NCBI RefSeq assembly: GCF_900109755.1
Contig: NZ_FOAR01000018.1
Span: 55,392 to 119,391 of the forward strand
Length of the DNA: 64,000 bases
Direction of reading: 5' to 3'
Origin: Pseudomonas agarici
GTDB lineage: Bacteria > Pseudomonadota > Gammaproteobacteria > Pseudomonadales > Pseudomonadaceae
This document shows, piece by piece, positions 52,704 through 60,268 of this stretch. Positions within the stretch are counted from its first letter, which is position 1. Each line of letters opens with the position of its first letter. The notes beneath the pieces are model-generated. The model was not told the DNA's origin and did no database searches. It was given only the letters and a program-made list of their open reading frames with translations. The translations under genes were made by a program, and so were the position numbers.

Positions 52704-53411
52704 ATGGTTCCCGCAGGACGCACTTCCAGAAGGCAGGATGCTGCTATTTTGACTTTCACACGCACTCAAGCGTTGACAGAACGCTTAAAGCAGCTGACTG
52801 CCTCGGAAGCATTACATCTTGACGCATCAACCCCCTTCGAAACATCGAACCAGATGTGCGCTATTGATTCTGTAGAGGCCATTTTTATCGAAATTAATGG
52901 CCCTACGGTTATCGATGAAAGCCTTGATCTTGTAAAGAAAATCCGTCGCGTAAGTCATGCAGTCAATATTTTTATGTTATTCACACACGCAAAATCGTTT
53001 TCAGGTGTGAAATACTATCTCGCCGGAGCCGACCATTGCATAAAGCTGCCAAACGATCAGGCAGAAAAAACCAATCTACTTTCAACCATATTCCACGACT
53101 CTATGTGGAAGGAAAAAATCAAACTAATTTTGGATCGAACGCGCCTTCTCTTGCATGCGGACACTAACAAAATTGAAATTTCTTATACAGAGATGACAAT
53201 ACTTGACGCCTTGCTCAAGGCACCGCAACACGTTATGAGCCAAGAAAGCATTGCCAAAGCTCTGAATCCGGATGTCGTATTCTATGATCCACGCGCTTTA
53301 GAAAAAACCATCAGCCGCCTACGCACTAAGATTAGAGCCGCCTACAACATCGAACTGATTTACAGCGTTCGCAGCTTCGGCTATCGAATGCGCCGAGGCA
53401 TTATTTCGTAA
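52704..53411 (+). CDS. Winged-helix regulator with a degenerate receiver domain
   Basis: A 235-aa OmpR/PhoB-like protein. The C-terminal domain (about residues 145-232) has the recognition pattern ALEKTISRLRTKIRAAY and the wing SVRSFGYRMRR. The N-terminal part (about residues 12-125) aligns with a receiver, but the phospho-acceptor aspartate is glutamate (E63 in FIEINGP) and the acidic pair near residue 18 is missing (ILTFTRT). T94 and K114 keep their places. It should not be phosphorylated in the usual way. No kinase is nearby. A role in the polysaccharide locus is inferred from position. Confidence 0.7.
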   Translation: MVPAGRTSRRQDAAILTFTRTQALTERLKQLTASEALHLDASTPFETSNQMCAIDSVEAIFIEINGPTVIDESLDLVKKIRRVSHAVNIFMLFTHAKSFSGVKYYLAGADHCIKLPNDQAEKTNLLSTIFHDSMWKEKIKLILDRTRLLLHADTNKIEISYTEMTILDALLKAPQHVMSQESIAKALNPDVVFYDPRALEKTISRLRTKIRAAYNIELIYSVRSFGYRMRRGIIS

Positions 53412-53670
53412 AATCCAATGCAGTAGCTTTCAATTTATTAGCCACAAGCACTTGAAAAATTGGAGCTGCCTGGCTCAACCTACATCGCAGCGCTACCAAT
53501 CGACATGTAAGAAGCTCGCTGCTTTATTATTTAGGAGTCCTAGTTAATTTCTGAAAGCGCAAAAAAGCTAGAGATCTTTAGTATAAGTATGACATTTGAT
53601 AGCACCAAAGCTGCTTTCAACAAAGATCTAGTGGATTGTTTGCGCAGAGCGAATAGGAACCCCCCGACTT

Positions 53671-54213
53671 ATGTCATACACAGAGAAAAACAGCCGCGAC
53701 ACATTCTACTTTTTGACAAGAAACCATTCCTCATCGGATAAATCATTAAAACGCCAGGAAGATAGGAAGACAGCGTATATGGATTTTTCAACTGAAGTAA
53801 AAAATTCATTCAATAACAACGTATTTTATACTTACACGGCTATCGTTGCGCGCCAAAAGCCGGCTACCTATGGAGTATTCACATCGGAAATCCGCTCAAA
53901 GAATGCGTGTACAGTTTCTGACGTCTGGTCGTTCAGACTTAATAAACGTGAACTATCCAGCGCAAACACCAAAATTTTGCTCACGGCCATTGAGTCACTA
54001 TTACTCAAACAATTGGTACTGAGTCACCGCCGGGTGTGCAGCAAGAAAGAGCTTATCCTAGCCATCAACCGGGATCCCTCGAACTATACGGGTCTTGAAA
54101 TGTGCCTGAGCAGGCTACAAGATAAATTCAATAGTGCGTATGGAAAACGCTTGTTTCGATCGGTGAGAAATCGAGGCTACTGTCTCGTTCAAGACGTGAA
54201 GGTCATTACCTGA
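53671..54213 (+). CDS. Orphan winged-helix (Trans_reg_C) protein
   Basis: A 180-aa protein whose last 90 residues form an OmpR-type winged helix (RVCSKKELILAINRDPSNYT, LEMCLSRLQDKFNSAYG, and the wing LFRSVRNRGYCLV). The N-terminal 90 residues are low in similarity to receivers and have no conserved aspartate. No membrane segment is seen. It follows a second regulator of related design by 259 bp, in the same direction and with similar AT-rich composition, and both precede the sugar transferase gene. Its function is unknown. Confidence 0.65.
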   Translation: MSYTEKNSRDTFYFLTRNHSSSDKSLKRQEDRKTAYMDFSTEVKNSFNNNVFYTYTAIVARQKPATYGVFTSEIRSKNACTVSDVWSFRLNKRELSSANTKILLTAIESLLLKQLVLSHRRVCSKKELILAINRDPSNYTGLEMCLSRLQDKFNSAYGKRLFRSVRNRGYCLVQDVKVIT

Positions 54214-54546
54214 CGAATATCATAAAGTTAACTTATTTTTTATTATGGCTATTTTCTATACGCATCATACACCGCATCCTGACTGATCGCCCCTGGCCGT
54301 AGAACTCATCGAATAAGTGTCGCCTCACGGAACAAACCCGCTTACAAAAATAATACGCGACACCTTTCCGACCAAAGTTATAAATCGTCGGACACCTCTC
54401 TCTCCCGAAATATTATCATTAAAAAATCATAAAGCTTTCCCGCATGAAACTTTCGAATGAATAAGTGCGCGTAAAGACTATCGCCACGCCCAATACCGAA
54501 CCAACAGAAACTTCAATATGGACAGTCATTTCAAAGGGCCTGCATC
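54214..54546. other. Leader region before the sugar-transferase gene
   Basis: A 333-bp stretch with no gene that I can see. It is AT-rich near 54230-54260 and 54400-54440. It probably carries the promoter of the WcaJ/WbaP-like gene, but no site is assigned. Confidence 0.45.
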
Positions 54547-55935
54547 TTGATACATACTCGTATAGATCGAAAAGCTGTCGCTAAGGGGCTCACTTTTTGG
54601 AGTCAGTGGTCGGCATCGATGAGTTGCGTCATCGCACTTCTGTTGATACTGGCATATGACGAAACGGGTGCCGTCAACTTCCATTATCGAATGCTAGCAA
54701 TTCTGACTTTGCTGGTATCTGTACCTGTGTATTCCGCACTCCAGGTATATTACAAAAAACATGACTACTTCAACGGCTTGGCTCGCTTGCTGCTGGGCTG
54801 GACCACTACCATGGCATGTTTACTTGCCATCATGCTTATTAGCAGGGCAAGCGATTTATTTTCTCGAGAAACTATTATCACCTGGTCACTATTGGGTTAT
54901 ATCGTACAAATTCCGCCTTACCTTACAATGCATCACCTCTCCAAATATTATCATCAAAAACTAAACCACCAATATAACAGCCTGATTATCGGCACGAACA
55001 ATATTGCGTTGAAATTAGCTGATACCTTTTCCCAGCAAAACCACTTCCCATTGATCGGCCTTGTCAGCTCTACTCCCGCCAATAGCGTAGCGAGATCAAA
55101 CTTGATAGTCGGTGAGCTGAAAGAGCTCAGGACCCTCATCACCACCCATGACATCAGGCGCCTTTATATCGCTCTTTCACTCAGTGAAGCGCAACATATT
55201 GAAGCCTTGTACATTGATCTTCTTGATCTGAATGTCGATGTTGTCTGGGTTCCTGATCTGGACAGTATGATGTTGCTTAATCACTCCGTGAGTGAAGTAG
55301 GTGGTTTACCTGCGATACATCTCAACGAAAGCCCCCTGACCAGCTACCCTACCGCAGCCCTGAGTAAAGCGTTAGTAGACCGTTTTGTATCATTGGTTGC
55401 GTTGATCTGTTTGAGCCCGCTACTGGTCACAGTAGCTGCAGCTGTCAAATTATCCTCGCCCGGTCCGGTTATTTTCAAACAGAAACGCCATGGCTGGAAT
55501 GGCAAGATCATTAATATCTGGAAGTTTCGCTCGATGCGCGTCCATGACGACAAACATGTGCATCAGGCAAGTCGCCAGGACTCACGAGTGACTGCGGTGG
55601 GGCGTTTTTTACGGCGCTCCTCAATCGATGAGTTGCCACAGTTATTCAATGTACTACAAGGGCATATGGCACTTGTCGGACCGCGCCCCCACGCCATCGC
55701 TCATAATGATTATTACACCGGAAAAATACATGCTTATATGGCACGCCATCGAATCAAACCGGGGATTACCGGGCTTGCTCAGATAAGTGGGTGTCGTGGG
55801 GAAACCGACACCCTTGACAAAATGCAAAGGCGTGTTGAGATGGACCTTGATTACATTAATAACTGGTCGTTGTGGCTTGACATCAAAATCCTTATCAAGA
55901 CCCCCTTTACACTTCTTTCAAAAGATATTTACTGA
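54547..55935 (+). CDS. Undecaprenyl-phosphate sugar phosphotransferase, WcaJ/WbaP type
   Basis: A 462-aa initiating transferase of the polyprenyl glycosylphosphotransferase family. Four or five N-terminal helices (about residues 15-130) lead to a CoA-binding-like domain (about 145-240), then a further helix (about 280-300). The catalytic bacterial sugar transferase domain (about 275-460) has KQKRHGWNGKIINIWKFRSM, RRSSIDELPQLFNVL and RHRIKPGITGLAQISG. It loads the first sugar phosphate on the lipid carrier. The start is TTG at 54547 with AAGGG 8 bases upstream. Which sugar it uses, glucose or galactose, cannot be told. Confidence 0.88.
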   Translation: MIHTRIDRKAVAKGLTFWSQWSASMSCVIALLLILAYDETGAVNFHYRMLAILTLLVSVPVYSALQVYYKKHDYFNGLARLLLGWTTTMACLLAIMLISRASDLFSRETIITWSLLGYIVQIPPYLTMHHLSKYYHQKLNHQYNSLIIGTNNIALKLADTFSQQNHFPLIGLVSSTPANSVARSNLIVGELKELRTLITTHDIRRLYIALSLSEAQHIEALYIDLLDLNVDVVWVPDLDSMMLLNHSVSEVGGLPAIHLNESPLTSYPTAALSKALVDRFVSLVALICLSPLLVTVAAAVKLSSPGPVIFKQKRHGWNGKIINIWKFRSMRVHDDKHVHQASRQDSRVTAVGRFLRRSSIDELPQLFNVLQGHMALVGPRPHAIAHNDYYTGKIHAYMARHRIKPGITGLAQISGCRGETDTLDKMQRRVEMDLDYINNWSLWLDIKILIKTPFTLLSKDIY

Positions 55936-55941
55936 CATCGG

Positions 55942-55998
55942 AAGCATTCTATTTCGGCGACCAGCAATTGCAAATCCCAAGGGGATAATAGAATGCTT
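55942..55998. terminator. Long-armed inverted repeat after the sugar-transferase gene
   Basis: AAGCATTCTATT (55942-55953) and AATAGAATGCTT (55987-55998) form a perfect 12-bp inverted repeat around a 33-base loop. It starts 7 bp after the stop codon. It may end the transcript, although the long loop and lack of a strong T-run are unusual. Confidence 0.5.
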
Positions 55999-56179
55999 TC
56001 TTGTTAACCTCATCAAATGGCACTGACTAGGTAGAACATCAAACGATCAGCCGGGAAAACCCATAAAATATTAAAAAATATAAATTAAGTCATTTATAAA
56101 ATTCATTCTTAACGAACAAACAAAACCACAGAGCACACCATAGCAACATTAATAACATGACGTCATATTTCAAATTCGA

Positions 56180-57028
56180 TTAAAATATTGCATTTCGAGT
56201 TTGCATTCTTATTAGTTTTTCGACAAAAAATTCCTGATGGCCACGAGGTCCAACCTGCAAAGTCCAACGATTGAACTTCAATGCAAGTGAATCCATTGCT
56301 TTCGAAAACTCGGAACGCGGTAACGCCTCGTATATCCCACGTTGCTGCTGTACAACCTTATGCATTGCATCGTCATAGGGTATTGAGCCTGCAAACTGTA
56401 GTGAGACATCTAAATATTTATCGGTTAAGGCAGTCAATTTTTTAAAGAGGCGAAGGCCTTCATAGACATTTCGCATCATATTGGCAAGCACTCGAAATCG
56501 GCTCAATCCATAACTACGGTGCAACAAGCTAATCAGCGCATAAGCATCGGAGAGAGAAGCTGGGTCGCTGGTTAGCACTACCAGGACTTCCTGAGCGGCC
56601 CGAACCATGCTGATAACCGATTCATTAATGCCGGCCGCAGTATCAATTATCAATACATCCAGGCTGTTCTCAATGTCACTGAACGATTGAATTAAACCTG
56701 CATAAAGCGCTGAATTAAACTCTACCCTATCATCCAGACCCGAGGAAGCTGGAACAACTTTAATGCCCATAGGCCCAGGATGGAGTAGATCTCTTAATTC
56801 GCAATTACCCTTGATCATATCAACAATAGTGAGTTTTGGATCGAAGCCGAGTTGCACATGAATGTTTGCCAGCCCAAAATCCGCGTCGAATAACACCACT
56901 CGCTTGCCTGAATTGGCCAAGGCCAAAGCCAGGTTCACAGAAATGCTGGTTCTTCCGACTCCACCTTTTCCGCTCGTTATCGCGATAACTTGTATTGGCT
57001 GTGTTCCAAAACAGCTTTCTTCAGTCAT
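56180..57028 (-). CDS. FleN/MinD-like P-loop ATPase paralogue with an arginine in Walker A
   Basis: A 282-aa ParA/MinD-family protein close to Pseudomonas FleN, which limits flagellar number. Shared marks are DADFGLANIHVQLGF (about residues 48-62), IDTAAGINESVISMVRAAQEVLVV (about 126-149), RFRVLANMMRN and RGHQEFFVEKL near the end. The deviant Walker A reads GKGGVGRT (residues 20-27): the signature lysine is kept, but the P-loop lysine is arginine, so hydrolysis is doubtful. The ATG at 57028 matches the FleN start; the frame extends to 57124. It lies away from any flagellar gene. It may be a regulator rather than a positioning ATPase. Confidence 0.8.
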   Translation of the reverse strand: MTEESCFGTQPIQVIAITSGKGGVGRTSISVNLALALANSGKRVVLFDADFGLANIHVQLGFDPKLTIVDMIKGNCELRDLLHPGPMGIKVVPASSGLDDRVEFNSALYAGLIQSFSDIENSLDVLIIDTAAGINESVISMVRAAQEVLVVLTSDPASLSDAYALISLLHRSYGLSRFRVLANMMRNVYEGLRLFKKLTALTDKYLDVSLQFAGSIPYDDAMHKVVQQQRGIYEALPRSEFSKAMDSLALKFNRWTLQVGPRGHQEFFVEKLIRMQTRNAIF

Positions 57029-57124
57029 TATCAATCTACCTTGATTAAAATCGACGGCCATTACATCCTTCACAATCTTGACGCCAGAACATCTTATAAA
57101 CTCTCTGCGCCTATCAAGAAACAC

Positions 57125-57460
57125 GACTAAATTTTAACTGGAAAAAGCTCACACCTTGCAACCGCCACAAAAACAAAAAAGCTAGAGCCTTTTCAATTAT
57201 AACACTCGAAATAAAAGATGCGCCTGACAATTTATAACATTTATTTGAAACATAATGCTTTCACCTTTAAAAAACGACATCCCACCAACAACAAATTAAC
57301 TATCGCAAAATAAAATAGTGCATACCACGCGAATGATTTAATAATAAAAATTTTCAGTCAAACGAAATACCGAGCATTTCAAAAAAATACAAACTCAGTG
57401 CTGTCTTTTCCACCCCATCCAACGGACGGTCAAATATGGCAAAAAAGTAATTGACCGGGC
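57125..57460. other. AT-rich spacer between the FleN-like gene and the T6SS genes
   Basis: No gene is seen in 336 bp. Both neighbours are on the minus strand. The 14-mer CAAAAAAGCTAGAG (57174-57187) is repeated upstream of the orphan winged-helix gene at 53560-53573. The section is much poorer in GC than the T6SS genes that follow. Confidence 0.45.
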
Positions 57461-58192
57461 TCACGTCGATAAAGCGATACACCAGCCAGAACCAGACACC
57501 AGGGCGATAATGGTGGCCACCGCAAATAACCATAGAGCAATGCGTCGCTTCCGGGCTTTCGAGACCGCAGATGGTATTTCAGGTATCGGCTGGCTGGCTA
57601 ACACCACTACCGGCATCACCAACGCCGGTGTCACAACCCTATTCAGTTGCGGTACACTCTCACTAACATGGAGATTTCGCGCCAGGCGCTGCATCAGGCC
57701 ACTGATCTGATGACGCAATGCTTGCAACATGACCTGAGAGACTTGCGCTTGATGTTCCAATTGCGCGTTTAAGCGTGCTAACTCACCGTCCAGGCGTACC
57801 AAATTGGGCAATGTTTGGGTATTGATCTCCAATCCGCGCAACAACGGCTGAAATTGCGCGAACAGCCAAGCGAGGATGTCCAGGCGCGCTGGTGCCATCG
57901 GTGGCCATACGCTTGGCCATTCGCGGCAAAGCGCCTCGATCAGCGTCACCCCTTGCGTCATACCCTCCAGGCCGTGGCGTCGGCTACAAGCCAGAGCAAA
58001 AGCCGCGACAGTGTGCAGCTCTGCCCCGTTATGGTGGAACAACGTCAAGCACAACCGTTCGACCTTAGCCCAGTCGACGTCCGGGCATGCCGGATGACTC
58101 AGTTTGGCCAACTCGTCATGCAACGCGGTAAATTCGCTGAAGCCACGCGGGTCACCGCCGACCCGGATAGGCATTTCAAATAAAGCCGTCAT
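57461..58192 (-). CDS. VasL/ImpA-N domain T6SS-associated membrane protein (short form)
   Basis: A 243-aa protein with an ImpA-related N-terminal domain (about residues 15-120; ending WPSVWPPMAPARLDILAWL), a helical linker, and one membrane helix at the C-terminus (about 218-240, after a KARKRR basic stretch). VasL proteins share this start but continue for about 200 residues beyond the helix, so this one is short, either natural or truncated. It is the last gene of the T6SS run on this strand and lies 23 bp after the tssE reading frame. Its role would be at the baseplate or membrane complex. Confidence 0.65.
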   Translation of the reverse strand: MTALFEMPIRVGGDPRGFSEFTALHDELAKLSHPACPDVDWAKVERLCLTLFHHNGAELHTVAAFALACSRRHGLEGMTQGVTLIEALCREWPSVWPPMAPARLDILAWLFAQFQPLLRGLEINTQTLPNLVRLDGELARLNAQLEHQAQVSQVMLQALRHQISGLMQRLARNLHVSESVPQLNRVVTPALVMPVVVLASQPIPEIPSAVSKARKRRIALWLFAVATIIALVSGSGWCIALST

Positions 58193-58215
58193 CCCGCTTC
58201 CCTTCCGTTACAGCT

Positions 58216-58650
58216 TTACGGCAAATAGTTCTGCCGCTTCAGGTGACGCACCAACACTTTCCCTTCGGGCGCCAGGGTCGCGCCAAAGGTCATCCGTTCG
58301 CCCCCTTTAAACTGCGCGTCCAGGGCGTACTCCAGGTGGCCAGGCCGGGTCTGTGGCAACAGTTCGATGTTCACCGCCGCCAATCACGGCTCGTACTTGA
58401 GCAAAGTGACAGCCAGGGTATCCATCAGCCCATGAGCAGAGGCCGGCAGCCCTTGCAGGATCATGCCCATGTCTGGCAGGCCGTAATCCGGCAAGTGGCT
58501 GAGCGCTCCCGCCCGGCTGTTGAGGATGCGTTGCAGGTTGTCCAAAACCGACAGGGTGTACTGGTCCTCTTGCTGGACGCGACACAGGTCCAACTCGCCG
58601 GCAAAATTCTGCAAAAGCATTTCGTAGAGCGAAGGATTCAGCTCACTCAC
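58216..58650 (-). pseudogene. tssE: T6SS baseplate protein TssE interrupted by a stop codon
   Basis: TssE (gp25/lysozyme-like fold) helps build the T6SS baseplate. The frame from the ATG at 58650 is open for 88 codons and ends at a TGA (58384-58386) directly after TLLKYEP. Beyond the stop the same frame continues with LAAVNIELLPQTRPGHLEY to a TAA at 58216-58218. The full 144-codon length is normal for TssE, and the family has an EPRL motif at this point. A CGA to TGA change would give exactly what is seen. It lies 3 bp after tssJ. The product, if made, lacks the C-terminal third. Confidence 0.75.
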
Positions 58651-58653
58651 GGC

Positions 58654-59190
58654 TTACTCCTCGGCTAACGGTTGCAGGGTCAGCCGGTTGTTGCCCAGTT
58701 CGATCACCCGTGCCCGGTCGGGGTCCAGATCATCGCGAGTCAGCGTCAGGCGCCAAGTGTTCATCTGGGTATCGGGGGTGCGAAACAACGCCACCACGGT
58801 GACGAACCGAGCGTTCTTATTCAGGGGCACGTCCAGATTGGCGCCTTCTCCGGGTTTAACCACCATCGCTTGCTGGTCCAACAGATCGGCGCGTAGCAGG
58901 TTATCGGCATCGCTCAGCACGCTGTCATAAGTAGCCTTGGCCACGACTTTATTGTCGCGCATCTGATACACCCGCACGACGGTGGGCACCGATAAGCCAC
59001 TCATGTCCGTCACGTCGTTGTTAACCGCCGCCCGCCCGGTAAAATCCAGGTGCAGGGTCTTCACTTGCGTGTAGAAGATTGCCTTGGCCGTGGACGTGGT
59101 GGCGTCGGTCACGGTCTGAGTCAACCCGCAGCCGCCCAGCAGTGCACCGAGCACCGACACCTTCAATAGATTAAAAACGGTACGTGACAT
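58654..59190 (-). CDS. tssJ: T6SS outer-membrane lipoprotein TssJ
   Basis: A 178-aa lipoprotein (lipobox LLGGC, Cys21) of the T6SS membrane complex, which anchors TssM to the outer membrane. The mature part is a beta-sandwich with SVPTVVRVYQMRD (about residues 66-78), typical of TssJ. Its ATG overlaps the tssG 3' end by 20 bp. No damage is seen. Confidence 0.88.
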   Translation of the reverse strand: MSRTVFNLLKVSVLGALLGGCGLTQTVTDATTSTAKAIFYTQVKTLHLDFTGRAAVNNDVTDMSGLSVPTVVRVYQMRDNKVVAKATYDSVLSDADNLLRADLLDQQAMVVKPGEGANLDVPLNKNARFVTVVALFRTPDTQMNTWRLTLTRDDLDPDRARVIELGNNRLTLQPLAEE

Positions 59191-60268
59191 GCTGCGTCTC
59201 TCTGTACTGAGAATTGCTCTGCAGACCTTGGTATCGGCCCAGGTTGATGGTGATGGTGTCGTGCTCTGCGACCCGACAGGCCTCGCTACCCAGGCCCAAC
59301 ACGCCGGTCAGGCCCAGAAGCACCGGCGCACCGCCAAGCATCGCTTTGGGTAGGCTGCGTAAGGGCAGCGACAACTGCAATTTCGTGGTGCAACGCCAGC
59401 CCAGATACACCTGCAACAACACCAGCAAGTCGTTGTGCAGTGGGTTGCCCGGCAACCAGCCACGTGCTTCGCCCAGGTCCTCGGTGAACAGCGCCAGGTG
59501 CAACTGGCTGTTGACGTCGTGGCCGACGCGACCCAACGGTGTCCCCTGGCATAAGCTCACCGGATGACTCCTCGACAGGCTGGCGGGTTGCGCCAGTGCC
59601 ACTGTCTGTGGCCAGTGCGGCGTCACCCGGGCCTGGGTGTTGACGGCAAGTAACTTGACCAGCGCGCTGATACCTTCGGCGTTGCGGGTGGGCAGGCGCA
59701 TCGTGCTGAGCAGCGCCAGGAAGCGCGATATCGGCGTGGCGACCTGCCCGGCGGTGCCGGGAATCCCCAGGCCGATCAGACCCAACAGGCATTGCGAAGT
59801 CGCATCGCCGCCGCCCGCCTCGAACGTCGCCGGGTAGGAGTATTTGCGCCAGATGCGATAGAACTGGGTGAATATCCGGTGATTGAAAATATCGAGGAAT
59901 GCCTCCAGCGCCTCATGGCCTTCACGGCGTTGGGCGATATCGTCCAGAAAGATCGTGGGCATCGGCGAGTCGACGCCGTACAGCCCCAACAGACGGGTGC
60001 GTACCGTCGCCGGACGTTGGGGATGGCCTTCGCAGGTTTCGATCGCCTTCAGCTCTGCCGCCGGAAAACCCATGCCGGGGTCGGGCCGAAAGCGCACCGG
60101 ATCATTCGCCAGGCACGCAGTACTGCCCAACGGCGGATGATTGGGCAGTGCTTGTTCCAGCAACTGACAGAAGCGGTACAGATTGGCCCCGGCGACCCAA
60201 CCGTCCAACGCCTCCAGGAGTCCGACGGCTTTCAGCCGGGAATACGCTGACTGTGGTTCTCGTTCCAT
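59171..60268 (-). CDS. tssG: T6SS baseplate protein TssG
   Basis: A 365-aa TssG (VasB/ImpH) that joins TssF in the baseplate wedge. LYRFCQLLEQALP (about residues 30-42), FRPDPGMGFPAAELKAIE (about 61-78), YGVDSPMPTIFLDDI (about 97-111) and the FNHRIFTQFYRIWRKYSYPATF segment (about 124-145) are family marks. The ATG at 60268 is chosen over GTG 60277 on spacing. It overlaps tssF by about 37 bp and tssJ by 20 bp. Confidence 0.9.
   Translation of the reverse strand: MEREPQSAYSRLKAVGLLEALDGWVAGANLYRFCQLLEQALPNHPPLGSTACLANDPVRFRPDPGMGFPAAELKAIETCEGHPQRPATVRTRLLGLYGVDSPMPTIFLDDIAQRREGHEALEAFLDIFNHRIFTQFYRIWRKYSYPATFEAGGGDATSQCLLGLIGLGIPGTAGQVATPISRFLALLSTMRLPTRNAEGISALVKLLAVNTQARVTPHWPQTVALAQPASLSRSHPVSLCQGTPLGRVGHDVNSQLHLALFTEDLGEARGWLPGNPLHNDLLVLLQVYLGWRCTTKLQLSLPLRSLPKAMLGGAPVLLGLTGVLGLGSEACRVAEHDTITINLGRYQGLQSNSQYRETQHVTYRF

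Noticed and set aside
58384..58386. TGA in tssE as selenocysteine or programmed readthrough
   Set aside because: TssE has no selenoprotein forms, the family residue here is arginine, and no stem-loop like a SECIS follows. A nonsense mutation is simpler.
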